Position numbers and translations under genes: made by a program
Notes under the pieces: model-generated
Seen by the model: only the letters and a program-made list of their open reading frames with translations
The model's database searches: none
Told to the model about the DNA's origin: nothing
In this document: in pieces, positions 1 to 7,785 of the stretch
Layout of the letters: the number at the start of each line of letters is the position of its first letter
How positions within the stretch are numbered: position 1 is the stretch's first letter
Source: Lacinutrix sp. Bg11-31
Lineage (GTDB): Bacteria > Bacteroidota > Bacteroidia > Flavobacteriales > Flavobacteriaceae
Assembly (NCBI RefSeq): GCF_002831665.1
Contig: NZ_CP025118.1
Coordinates: 2,976,001-3,040,000, forward strand
DNA: 64,000 nucleotides
Reading direction: 5' to 3'

Positions 1-1221
1 TAATGGTGTTAAATTTTCCCATTGCATTTGCGATGTGTCTTGAAACTCATCTATAAAATAATGTTTAAACTTTTCACCCATTCGTTCGTATATAAAAGGA
101 GTGGGTTGGTCTTTTATTTCGTTACTAATAATGGCGTTAAACTCGCTAATTAGCATTTTGTTTTCCTCGGTTTTAATGTCAATTAATTCTTTGTTGATAA
201 CAGTTAAGACAGATAAAGGTGTTAAGTTTTTGTAAAATAATTTTAAAAATTTAAGATGAAAAACATTTTGTTTAGTGCTGTGAAATCCTTTTTCAATTTC
301 AGGTAGGATAGAATCAATCGTACTAGCTTTGCCACTGTCTAAAGTTTTATTATAAATGCTTTTATTTTCTGAAAGGTTACTTTCTAGTTTATTTTCATAT
401 AGCCTAACAAATTCTAGATTACTTGCTCTTTCGAAATGATTAGGTAAAGTTCTTCTTGTAAAATCAGAATACTCTAAACCTTTTTCTTTAATAAGATCAA
501 GAATAGAATTAGCTGAATTAATTATGTCTTTTTCGGTTAAATTAATTTCAGATATTAAATTTTGTTTTAATTTATCAAAATCATTTAAAGACTTGCTATT
601 CAGTGTTTTTACAAATTCTAAATCACTTTCTTTAGTTAGTAGTTTTGCGATATTATTAAAATCTCTTGCAACGTCCCAACTTTTATCGTCGTCTGCTTTC
701 TCAATAGCAAAATCTACTAATACTTTTGTTAGCTCTTTATTGGTTCCTGCTTTAGCTATTAAACGATCGACAGCTTCATTTAATAAAGACTCTGTATCTA
801 ATTCTACTTCAAAATTTAGAGGTAAATTTAAATCGTGAGCAAAGGTTCTAATTAGTCTGTGGTTAAAACCATCAATAGTAGAAATGTCGAACGCTGCATA
901 ATTATGCATGATGGTATTTAAAATGTCTTTAGACTTTTTTTGAAGCACCTCAGGTTTCATTTTTAAATCTTCAACAATATTTGCAAACATTGGATGCGAA
1001 TTTGTTAAAGCATCCTCTTGAGAAAAGGTTTTTAGCATTTCTAAAATACGTGCTTTCATTTCCCCAACTGCTTTATTGGTAAAAGTAATGGCAAGAATAT
1101 TTCTAAATTGATAATTTCCTGAAGCAGAAAATAGAATTTTAAGATATTCTTTAACTAAAGTGAACGTTTTACCGCTTCCAGCAGATGCATTATAGACTTG
1201 AAATGAAGAGTTTGACGCCAT
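1..1221 (-). CDS. UvrD/RecB-like ATP-dependent helicase, N-terminal part (cut by window edge)
   Basis: This is a superfamily 1 DNA helicase of the UvrD/RecB (AddA-like) type, expected to act in double-strand-break processing. The frame is open from an ATG at 1221 down to base 1, so 407 codons are present and the C-terminus lies outside the window. Visible motifs in order are the Walker A ASAGSGKT near residue 13, motif Ia ITFTNKAVGEMK, the conserved IDGFNHRLIRTFA block, and the Walker B region DEFQDTSQMQWE close to the window edge. Full-length family members exceed 1000 residues and may carry a C-terminal RecB-type nuclease, which cannot be checked here. The gene is divergent from the superoxide dismutase gene. 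The helicase call is firm; the precise subfamily is inferred. Confidence 0.9.
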   Translation of the reverse strand, partial: MASNSSFQVYNASAGSGKTFTLVKEYLKILFSASGNYQFRNILAITFTNKAVGEMKARILEMLKTFSQEDALTNSHPMFANIVEDLKMKPEVLQKKSKDILNTIMHNYAAFDISTIDGFNHRLIRTFAHDLNLPLNFEVELDTESLLNEAVDRLIAKAGTNKELTKVLVDFAIEKADDDKSWDVARDFNNIAKLLTKESDLEFVKTLNSKSLNDFDKLKQNLISEINLTEKDIINSANSILDLIKEKGLEYSDFTRRTLPNHFERASNLEFVRLYENKLESNLSENKSIYNKTLDSGKASTIDSILPEIEKGFHSTKQNVFHLKFLKLFYKNLTPLSVLTVINKELIDIKTEENKMLISEFNAIISNEIKDQPTPFIYERMGEKFKHYFIDEFQDTSQMQWENLTPL

Positions 1222-1424
1222 TTAATATTTTTAGTACAAGATAAAAACAATTCGTTTGAAGATTGCTGAAATTTCATTTTTTTCAGAAGAAAACAGAACA
1301 GTTTAAAAATCACGTTGTTAAAGTATTATTAAAACAAAAGACATAATATGGGTTTAATTTTTAATTGATTTGTTAAAGTGTTAAATTTACACTCAAAGAA
1401 TTATTAACATAAACATATAAAATT

Positions 1425-2033
1425 ATGGCTTTCGAATTACCGAAATTAAAATACGCTTACGACGCTTTAGAACCAAATATCGACGCTCGTACAATGGAAA
1501 TACATCACACTAAACACCACAATGGATATACATCTAAATTAAATGCTGCTATTGAAGGCACAGATTTAGAAGGTAAATCTATAGAAAACATATTAACTAA
1601 TCTTGATATGAATAATGCAGGTGTTAGAAATAATGGTGGAGGTTTTTACAATCACTCATTATTTTGGGATGTAATGAATCCAGAAGGAAAAGGACGTTTA
1701 TCTGGAGATTTAAAAGAAGCAATTGAGATAGCTTATGGGTCTGTAGATGCTTTTAAAGATGCTTTTAGTAGTGCAGCTGCGACACAATTTGGTTCAGGTT
1801 GGGCTTGGTTATGTGTCCATGAAGGTGGAAAGGTGGAAGTTTGTTCTACACCAAACCAAGATAATCCATTAATGCCAGGAGTAACTTGTGGAGGAACACC
1901 AATATTAGGATTAGATGTATGGGAACATGCTTACTATTTAAACTACCAAAACAGAAGACCAGATTATATTAATGCATTTTTTAATGTTATTAACTGGAAC
2001 GAAGTAGAGAGACGTTATGCTTTAGCAAAATAA
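1425..2033 (+). CDS. sodA: Superoxide dismutase (Mn/Fe family)
   Basis: Dismutates superoxide to oxygen and hydrogen peroxide, in the cytoplasm. The 202-residue length is normal for the family. It begins with the typical [15 protein letters not shown] block. Metal ligands sit in HHTKHHNGY (first His), NHSLFWDVM (second His) and [15 protein letters not shown] (Asp and His). The [11 protein letters not shown] and NQDNPL contexts look more like the manganese type than the strict iron type, but metal preference cannot be fixed from sequence, and cambialistic enzymes exist. The gene stands alone, divergent from the helicase gene, and is closed by a strong hairpin terminator 25 bases after the stop. 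Confidence 0.95.
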   Translation: MAFELPKLKYAYDALEPNIDARTMEIHHTKHHNGYTSKLNAAIEGTDLEGKSIENILTNLDMNNAGVRNNGGGFYNHSLFWDVMNPEGKGRLSGDLKEAIEIAYGSVDAFKDAFSSAAATQFGSGWAWLCVHEGGKVEVCSTPNQDNPLMPGVTCGGTPILGLDVWEHAYYLNYQNRRPDYINAFFNVINWNEVERRYALAK

Positions 2034-2057
2034 TAACAACTCATTATTAATATATTT

Positions 2058-2092
2058 AAAAGAGCTAGTAAATTTTACTAGCTCTTTTTTTA
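2058..2092 (+). terminator. Rho-independent terminator after sodA
   Basis: Perfect stem AAAGAGCTAGTAAA / TTTACTAGCTCTTT followed by a T run. It lies between the convergent sodA and cvpA genes. The opposite strand ends in a shorter T run, so it may work in both directions. Confidence 0.85.
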
Positions 2093-2120
2093 TTGAGAAT
2101 AAAAAACACGTTAATGGCTT

Positions 2121-2642
2121 TTAAGATTCTTCATTAGCATTAATTTCTTCCTCTTCACCATCAGCTTTAATAATATTAGGAAATATTATAGGAGCAATAG
2201 ATTTTACAGGCTTATAAAGTACAGAGTCTTTAATATGCTCTTCGTCTACAAAGGTTATCGTATTATTCATTTTATTAAAAACAATTAATAATACACTTAA
2301 AATTAAACCTATTTTAAGAGCACCAAAAACACCACCAAGTAATTTATTTAAAATACCAAGAGAAGCAAAATCTGCTAGTTTAGTAAATGCTTTTCCTGCT
2401 AAAGAAATAATAAGAATAATAATTACAAACGTGATTGCGAATGCAGTTACATTAATAGTTTTTTCTGCCCATTCTGTTCTACTTTGTAGAAAATCTGCAA
2501 CAAAGTAACTAAAATGAATAGCGCCATAAACTCCAGCAATTAATGCAACTAATGAAGCAACTTCAACAAAAAGACCTTTCATAAAACCGCGAACAAGCCC
2601 AAAAAGAAGTAAAGCACCTAAAACAATATCAATAACAGCCAT
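2121..2642 (-). CDS. cvpA: CvpA family membrane protein
   Basis: Small integral membrane protein of the CvpA (colicin V production) family; in proteobacteria the family is linked to envelope maintenance, but the molecular role is unsettled. It has four predicted membrane segments in the first ~135 residues, starting with MAVIDIVLGALLLFGLVRG, and an acidic C-terminal tail rich in Glu. A longer frame begins at an ATG at 2678. I chose 2642 because the family normally begins at this methionine, and a TATATTTG -7 box (2660-2667) lies between the two ATGs. The result is 173 residues, normal for the family. It converges with sodA. Confidence 0.85.
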   Translation of the reverse strand: MAVIDIVLGALLLFGLVRGFMKGLFVEVASLVALIAGVYGAIHFSYFVADFLQSRTEWAEKTINVTAFAITFVIIILIISLAGKAFTKLADFASLGILNKLLGGVFGALKIGLILSVLLIVFNKMNNTITFVDEEHIKDSVLYKPVKSIAPIIFPNIIKADGEEEEINANEES

Positions 2643-2659
2643 AAAATGTAGAATTTTGT

Positions 2660-2667
2660 CAAATATA
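2660..2667 (-). promoter_or_regulatory. Putative -7 box of cvpA
   Basis: TATATTTG on the minus strand matches the Bacteroidota TAnnTTTG box, 17 nt before the chosen cvpA start. It supports the shorter start over the upstream ATG at 2678. Confidence 0.5.
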
Positions 2668-2780
2668 GTAAATATCAAAATTCCCCATCTTTTTTAAGCA
2701 GAAAACGATGATTACATCAAGTCTATTTATCAAATATTAAATCAATGATTTAAATATATCAAAGTCATAAAGAGGTTTAG

Positions 2781-2788
2781 TAACTTTG
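2781..2788 (+). promoter_or_regulatory. Putative -7 box of the 2813 gene
   Basis: TAACTTTG matches TAnnTTTG and ends 24 nt before the ATG at 2813. No clear -33 TTG was seen at the usual distance. Confidence 0.45.
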
Positions 2789-2812
2789 AACTTTAAAATT
2801 TGAACACATAAC

Positions 2813-3169
2813 ATGTCTAGAGATATAGAATTAAAAGAACGTTGGGAATTGGTAGTCAGTAAACTATCCACTCAATTTGCAGATGGAGAAAAACTCGATT
2901 TAGACGCCATAATTTACCTAATTGGTATTCAAGAATTAGGGCAGTTAGAACGTAAGTTTAAAAAAGACCAAAAACTCGATTTAATGCATATAGCTATATG
3001 TAAATTATTGGTGCCTTATGGCTATTACGAGTTAGATTTCGTAGACGAAGACGGTTGGCCACACTACCACATAAAAGAAGAATTACCAACCTTAAAAGCA
3101 GGTGAACAAAGCGTTTTAATGAAGGAAGCCATTGTAAACTACTTTATAGAAACCCAGTATATAGACTAG
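2813..3169 (+). CDS. Conserved hypothetical protein (118 aa)
   Basis: I do not recognise a characterised domain. The protein is soluble, charged and rich in Leu/Asp/Glu, with no signal peptide or membrane segment. A distinctive central stretch reads LVPYGYYELDFVDEDGWPHY. The pattern looks like a small conserved flavobacterial protein; the codon use matches its neighbours and a -7 box precedes it, so it is very likely real. It lies upstream of pheS, separated by a dispersed repeat, so it is probably a separate transcript. Function unknown. Confidence 0.75.
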   Translation: MSRDIELKERWELVVSKLSTQFADGEKLDLDAIIYLIGIQELGQLERKFKKDQKLDLMHIAICKLLVPYGYYELDFVDEDGWPHYHIKEELPTLKAGEQSVLMKEAIVNYFIETQYID

Positions 3170-3174
3170 CATTT

Positions 3175-3251
3175 GGGCGTTACCACAAGGGTCAGGCTTT
3201 CACTACTCGCTCTCTGCGAGGAGCTCAAACAAACCGTTCAATCCTTAACGC
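3175..3251 (+). repeat. Dispersed palindromic intergenic repeat, copy 1
   Basis: About 77 bp element beginning GGGCGTTACC and ending TTCAATCCTTAACGC. Its ends carry the inverted pair GCGTTA/TAACGC. A diverged copy lies in opposite orientation at 6537-6617. The middle contains CTCGCTCTCTGCGAGGAG, a hairpin. It has no coding content. Confidence 0.7.
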
Positions 3252-3367
3252 AAACTATAACTAGATTAAGTCATTGTAAAACAAACCTTTTCTATTTGTT
3301 ATAGCAATCTCTTTCTCTTTTAAAGATTACTTCGTTATTTCCTTCTCGAAATCACGATATTTTTAAT

Positions 3368-3375
3368 TAAATTTG
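3368..3375 (+). promoter_or_regulatory. Putative -7 box of pheS
   Basis: TAAATTTG matches TAnnTTTG, 19 nt before the pheS ATG. No convincing -33 element is visible. Confidence 0.5.
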
Positions 3376-3394
3376 CCAATCATTTATAGAGGTC

Positions 3395-4414
3395 ATGATA
3401 GATAAGATAAAAGAACTCATTGCAGAAGCAGAAAGCTTTAAAGCCCAATCGAAAGAAGAGGTTGAAGCTTTTAGAATTAAATATTTAGGTAAAAAAGGTT
3501 TACTTAACGATTATTTTGCCGAGTTTAAAAATGTAGCAAACGAGCATAAAAAAGAGTTTGGCCAAGTAATAAATCAGTTAAAAAATACAGCTCAAGATAA
3601 AGTGAATGCTTTAAAAGAAGAGTTGGATAATTCAACAGATGATAATTCTGGAAATCTAGATTTATCACGTCCAGGAGAACCTGTTTCAATAGGAGCAAGA
3701 CATCCTATATCTATTGTAAAAAACGATATTATAGACATTTTTTCTCGTATAGGGTTTAACGTAAGTGAGGGTCCAGAAATAGAAGACGATTGGCATAATT
3801 TTACAGCATTAAACTTGCCAGAATATCATCCAGCAAGAGACATGCAGGATACGTTTTTTATTCAAACAGATCCAGATATTTTATTACGTACACATACAAG
3901 TTCTGTACAAGTACGTTATATGGAAAACAATCAACCACCAATTCGTACTATCTCGCCAGGTCGTGTGTATAGAAACGAAGCTATTTCGGCAAGATCACAT
4001 TGTTTTTTCCACCAACTAGAAGGGTTATATATAGATAAAGATGTAAGTTTTGCAGATTTAAAGCAAACATTACAATACTTTACAACAGAACTTTTTGGAA
4101 AATCTAAAATAAGATTAAGACCATCTTACTTTCCATTTACAGAGCCAAGTGCAGAAATAGATGTGTATTGGGGACTTGAAACAGAAACCGATCATAAAAT
4201 CACCAAAGGAACAGGTTGGTTAGAAATTGGAGGTTGTGGTATGGTAGATCCAAACGTATTAACAAATTGTGGGATTGATGCTAACGAATACTCAGGTTTT
4301 GCCTTTGGAGTTGGTATAGATAGAATAGCAATGTTATTGCACCAAATAGGTGATATTAGACTTTTAAGTGAAAACGATGTTAGGTTTTTAGAGCAGTTTA
4401 AGAGTGCTCTTTAA
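3395..4414 (+). CDS. pheS: Phenylalanine-tRNA ligase alpha subunit
   Basis: Catalytic alpha subunit of the cytoplasmic (alpha-beta)2 phenylalanyl-tRNA synthetase, which charges tRNA-Phe. The 339-residue length is normal. It has an N-terminal coiled-coil region (about 1-85) that binds tRNA, then the class II core: the GPEIEDDWHNFTALN block, the motif-2 region VYRNEAISARSHCFFHQLEG, and motif 3 GFAFGVGIDRIAMLLHQ near the C-terminus. pheT is not adjacent on this side, as is usual in flavobacteria. The start fits the MIDKIKELI beginning and an upstream -7 box. A short hairpin directly at the stop may act as a weak terminator. Confidence 0.97.
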   Translation: MIDKIKELIAEAESFKAQSKEEVEAFRIKYLGKKGLLNDYFAEFKNVANEHKKEFGQVINQLKNTAQDKVNALKEELDNSTDDNSGNLDLSRPGEPVSIGARHPISIVKNDIIDIFSRIGFNVSEGPEIEDDWHNFTALNLPEYHPARDMQDTFFIQTDPDILLRTHTSSVQVRYMENNQPPIRTISPGRVYRNEAISARSHCFFHQLEGLYIDKDVSFADLKQTLQYFTTELFGKSKIRLRPSYFPFTEPSAEIDVYWGLETETDHKITKGTGWLEIGGCGMVDPNVLTNCGIDANEYSGFAFGVGIDRIAMLLHQIGDIRLLSENDVRFLEQFKSAL

Positions 4415-4433
4415 TTCCTGCAAGACAGGAATT
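4413..4433. repeat. Short hairpin at the pheS stop codon (ATTCCTG family)
   Basis: AATTCCTG-CAAGA-CAGGAATT, a perfect 8-bp stem whose left arm overlaps the pheS stop. It is followed by only three T, so it is a weak terminator at best. It resembles other ATTCC/GGAAT hairpins at 4560, 15946 and 38743. Confidence 0.55.
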
Positions 4434-4559
4434 TCTATATAAAAAGAAAACAACCTTTATGTAAAATATTAGATTAAAAGAAACTCGTTTTAATTTTTTT
4501 TAACTCCTCTTTATTCTAGCAAAATAGACATAAAAAATCTATTTTTTCCATTAATAAGA

Positions 4560-4577
4560 TTCCCACTTTCGTGGGAA
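4560..4577. repeat. Short hairpin just upstream of the 4584 start
   Basis: TTCCCAC-TTTC-GTGGGAA, a perfect 7-bp GC-containing stem ending 6 nt before the ATG at 4584. It belongs to the same GATTCC...GGAA hairpin family seen elsewhere in the window and would lie in the ribosome-loading region of the mRNA. Confidence 0.55.
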
Positions 4578-4583
4578 ATAAAT

Positions 4584-4979
4584 ATGAAAAAAGACATTGA
4601 CATTCCAAAAGTTGAAGACGTTTACGTTGCAATTGTAAACGAGTACAACGACATTTATAAAACTCAAGATTGGAACGCTTATATAATTAACGATAAAGAT
4701 GTTGATTTAGAAATGGTGTTAATAGTAACTAGCGGTTATTCAGAAAAGAAAATGACTTCTATTTTTAGAAAGAAAGTAGATTTGCTTCCTAAAAAAAGTT
4801 ACGCTAAAATAGAATTGATGCAAGAAGATTTATTTACACTTAACAATCAATTTAAGGTCACTTTCTTTCAGGATAATAAGATGTTCGACAGAACATATAC
4901 CTTCAGAAAAAACACTGTTAATCTTCAAGATTTACAAGAACTTCCTTTAATGGAAGCACGTGGTGTTTTGGTAAAGTAG
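4584..4979 (+). CDS. Conserved hypothetical protein (131 aa)
   Basis: No characterised domain recognised. It is a soluble alpha/beta protein with an N-terminal acidic segment, KDIDIPKVEDVYVAIVNEYN, and a C-terminal PLMEARGVLVK. It has no signal peptide or cysteines. It is probably a conserved Bacteroidota family found near pheS. It ends 5 bp from the stop of the convergent serine hydrolase gene. The initiation region is covered by a hairpin. Function unknown. Confidence 0.75.
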   Translation: MKKDIDIPKVEDVYVAIVNEYNDIYKTQDWNAYIINDKDVDLEMVLIVTSGYSEKKMTSIFRKKVDLLPKKSYAKIELMQEDLFTLNNQFKVTFFQDNKMFDRTYTFRKNTVNLQDLQELPLMEARGVLVK

Positions 4980-4984
4980 ATTAT

Positions 4985-6454
4985 TTATTTAGCGGTAATT
5001 TCTTCTATTTTTTGAATAAATATTTTTGCGTTTTCATTTTCCGGATTAAATTCTAAAGATTTTTTATAATTAAATAAAGCTTTAGTTGTAAAATAGAATT
5101 CGCCTAAACTATCATAAGAGTTAAAATGATTTGGAAACAACTCTAATTGTAGATTGAATATTTTTAGAGCGTCTTCGGTCTTTTTATTATTAAGAAGTTG
5201 GTATGCTATGGCATTTAAATTATCATTATTTGTATAATAATTAGTAGTGTCTTTAAGTTGTTGTTTTAATTTTTTAATGCCATTATCGGTATCATGCAAT
5301 AATGTGTTTTCTAAAAAGGCAACACTGTTTAATTTAGGATATTTAATCAGTTCGTTTTCTATGCCGTAAAATAAATTTTCCCAATTATTTAAGGCTGCAT
5401 CAGAATTGCTATTCATAATTAATATTAATCCGTAATCACTATCAGGACATAATAAAAGTCCACTTTGTACACCACTTGATGTTCCTGTTTTAGAGTAGTA
5501 GAAACCTTCTTCTTCACCAACACCTAAACCTTCCCATAGGTAAGCAACAAGATTATCGTCATCGTCTTCAAAAAGCTGTTTAACAGATTCTTTTACTATA
5601 GGATTATCGCTTTCTAATTGAAATTTCATAAACGTAATTAAATCTGGAAGTGTAGTAACTAATCCAGCTGTTGCACCTAGTAATGGGTTTTTATTTAATG
5701 GAGCTAATTTGCCATTATTATAGCTATTTACTACTCGGTTATCATCAAAATTAGAATCTAATAAATAGGTGTTTTTCATGTTTAATTCGTCTAGAAAAGC
5801 TTGTAATAAAATAGAGTAAGGTTTTTGGTAAACTTGTTCTAAAATATAAGCAACTAGTTCCGGTCCAACAGAGTTGTATGCATAAACAGTTCCTGGTTTT
5901 TTATTTACTGTTACAGTTTTAAGTTCTTCTAGTAAGTGGTTAATGGTGTAGGTGAATGGCTTGTTTTCAAAATAACCTTTGTTTACACTATCTGTTACTT
6001 CTTTAAGTCTTTTTGGTGTTTTGTTTTTTAAACCAATAGTGTGTGTAAGTAGATTTTTAATGGTTATTGGTGTGCCTTCAAATTCTAAATTAGTGTAGTC
6101 TCCTATTAAGTATTTTCTAATATCATCATTAAGAGTAATCTTATTCTCTAAAACAGCTTTAGCAGCTAAGGATCCTGCAAATACTTTGGTTATGGATGCT
6201 ATTTCGTATAAGGTATTATCGTCTGGAGTGTTGTTGGCTCCTTTATCGATTTCACCATAATAATTTTTATAGATTTCTTCATCTTTATAAATTGCAAACG
6301 CCAAGGAGTTAATATTGTTTTTTTCTAAAGTTTGGTTGGCATAAATATCGACAAGCTTAGTAATTTCTTTAAATGTGTCTATTTGTTCTTCTTTATTAGG
6401 TTTACAACTAAAAGTGGTTACAATAAAGAATAATAGGATTGCTTTAAATTTCAT
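4985..6454 (-). CDS. Serine hydrolase (class C beta-lactamase/PBP-like) lipoprotein with TPR-like tail
   Basis: A secreted, lipid-anchored penicillin-recognising serine hydrolase; substrate unknown (peptide, beta-lactam or ester). The lipobox FSC follows a hydrophobic signal and puts the anchor at Cys17. The SxxK nucleophile motif is SITK at residues 87-90. The second motif, normally YSN, reads YNS (193-195) in VYAYNSVG. The third-motif region reads KTGTSSG near residue 325. The last ~110 residues (ALKIFNLQLELFPNHFNSYDS) look like tetratricopeptide repeats. It is a single gene on the minus strand, followed by the convergent 4584 gene. The hydrolase family is certain; activity and substrate are inferred. 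Confidence 0.88.
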   Translation of the reverse strand: MKFKAILLFFIVTTFSCKPNKEEQIDTFKEITKLVDIYANQTLEKNNINSLAFAIYKDEEIYKNYYGEIDKGANNTPDDNTLYEIASITKVFAGSLAAKAVLENKITLNDDIRKYLIGDYTNLEFEGTPITIKNLLTHTIGLKNKTPKRLKEVTDSVNKGYFENKPFTYTINHLLEELKTVTVNKKPGTVYAYNSVGPELVAYILEQVYQKPYSILLQAFLDELNMKNTYLLDSNFDDNRVVNSYNNGKLAPLNKNPLLGATAGLVTTLPDLITFMKFQLESDNPIVKESVKQLFEDDDDNLVAYLWEGLGVGEEEGFYYSKTGTSSGVQSGLLLCPDSDYGLILIMNSNSDAALNNWENLFYGIENELIKYPKLNSVAFLENTLLHDTDNGIKKLKQQLKDTTNYYTNNDNLNAIAYQLLNNKKTEDALKIFNLQLELFPNHFNSYDSLGEFYFTTKALFNYKKSLEFNPENENAKIFIQKIEEITAK

Positions 6455-6536
6455 TATGATTATGTTTCTTATATAAGCGTTAAGTAATGGCTTTTAAGAA
6501 GGATAACAATATAACATGTTTGTTCCAGTTTCGCTC

Positions 6537-6617
6537 GCGTTAGGGATTGAAACGGCATCCTTTTTTTGAGGTACGATAAAAAAGATATAGTGTAAAGCCC
6601 GACCTTTAGGTAACGCC
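6537..6617 (-). repeat. Dispersed palindromic intergenic repeat, copy 2
   Basis: On the minus strand it begins GGCGTTACC and ends TTTCAATCCCTAACGC, matching copy 1 (3175-3251) at both ends, with a different AT-rich middle. The ends carry GCGTTA/TAACGC. Another GCGTTA lies nearby at 6477. It sits between gpsA and the serine hydrolase gene. Confidence 0.65.
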
Positions 6618-6649
6618 AAAAATAAAATAGATTCCTTTTTTTAAGGGAA

Positions 6650-7651
6650 TTAATCTAATTTATCGGTTAGTTTTTTAAATACTTTTTTAGCATCCTTGCC
6701 TTCGTATAGCACATCGTAAACGGCTTCAATTATTGGTAAACGTGTTTTTTTTACGTTTTTCTTGTTAAGTAAATGTGCGCTTTTTGTAGCGTAATAACCT
6801 TCAGCTACCATGCTCATTTCCATTTGTGCAGATTTTACGGTATAACCTTTGCCAATCATGTTTCCAAACATGCGGTTTCTAGAAAATGTAGAGTAGCCTG
6901 TAACTAGTAAATCGCCTAAATAAGCCGAATTATTTATGTTACGTTTCATTTTGTGCATTTTCTTTATAAAACGCTTCATTTCGCGTATGGCATTACTCAT
7001 TAAAACACTTTGGAAATTGTCTCCATATCCCAAACCGTGTGCAATACCAGCAGCAATAGCATAAATGTTTTTAAGCATAACTGCGTATTCTGTACCAATT
7101 ACGTCGTCGCTAGTTGTTGTTTTTATATAATCGCTTGATAAAGCATCTGCGATTCCTTGTGCTTTTTTCTGGTCTACACAAGAAATAGTTAGGTAAGATA
7201 AACGTTCTAAAGCAACCTCTTCTGCATGACAAGGTCCAGCAATTACAGCTATGTTATCAAATGGAATCTTGTAACTATCATGAAAATGTTCACCTAATAG
7301 TTTTCCTGTTTCGGGAAGAATACCTTTTACAGCAGAGACAACTGTTTTGTTGGTAATATCTACAGTAAGTTTTTGTAATTCTGAATGGATAAAGGCAGAT
7401 GGTACTACAAAAATAAGTACATCGGCGTAGTTAGCCATTTCGTTAATATCGTTGCTTAACTTTAGTTGTTCTAAGTGAAACTCTACAGAACTTAAATATG
7501 CAGGATTGTGTTGTTCTTTTAGTAAGTGTTCTTTAGTATAAACGCTACGCATATACCAACCTACTTCGTCTAAATTTTCGCAAAGCATTTTTACAATTGC
7601 AGTTGCCCAACTTCCAGATCCAAAAACAGCGTATTTTAATTGTTGACTCAT
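6650..7651 (-). CDS. gpsA: NAD(P)-dependent glycerol-3-phosphate dehydrogenase
   Basis: Reduces dihydroxyacetone phosphate to sn-glycerol-3-phosphate in the cytoplasm, the first step of phospholipid synthesis. The Rossmann glycine motif is VFGSGSWATAIVKML near residue 10. The conserved VSAVKGILPETGKLLGEHF, IAGPCHAEEVA and the catalytic Lys region EYAVMLKNIYAIAAGIAHGLGYGDN are all present, as is GDLLVTGYSTFSRNRMFG. The 333-residue length is typical. A TAATTTTG -7 box lies 23 nt upstream of the ATG. The gene appears monocistronic, followed by a dispersed repeat. Confidence 0.95.
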   Translation of the reverse strand: MSQQLKYAVFGSGSWATAIVKMLCENLDEVGWYMRSVYTKEHLLKEQHNPAYLSSVEFHLEQLKLSNDINEMANYADVLIFVVPSAFIHSELQKLTVDITNKTVVSAVKGILPETGKLLGEHFHDSYKIPFDNIAVIAGPCHAEEVALERLSYLTISCVDQKKAQGIADALSSDYIKTTTSDDVIGTEYAVMLKNIYAIAAGIAHGLGYGDNFQSVLMSNAIREMKRFIKKMHKMKRNINNSAYLGDLLVTGYSTFSRNRMFGNMIGKGYTVKSAQMEMSMVAEGYYATKSAHLLNKKNVKKTRLPIIEAVYDVLYEGKDAKKVFKKLTDKLD

Positions 7652-7674
7652 AAATAAACAGTACAGTTATTAAA

Positions 7675-7682
7675 CAAAATTA
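7675..7682 (-). promoter_or_regulatory. Putative -7 box of gpsA
   Basis: Minus-strand TAATTTTG matches TAnnTTTG, 23 nt before the gpsA start codon. Confidence 0.45.
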
Positions 7683-7785
7683 AGCAATTATAAGTTGTTA
7701 GTAAAGCACTGAGAACTATAGAAATAAATATTTTGGCACAGCTTTTGAAATTAGTCTAGTATCAATCCTTTAAAACGAAACGATT

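Noticed and set aside
524..838. 104-residue open frame on the plus strand
   Set aside because: It is antisense to the UvrD/RecB-like helicase gene, whose frame and motifs are intact, and its protein is a low-complexity Ser/Phe/Lys string.
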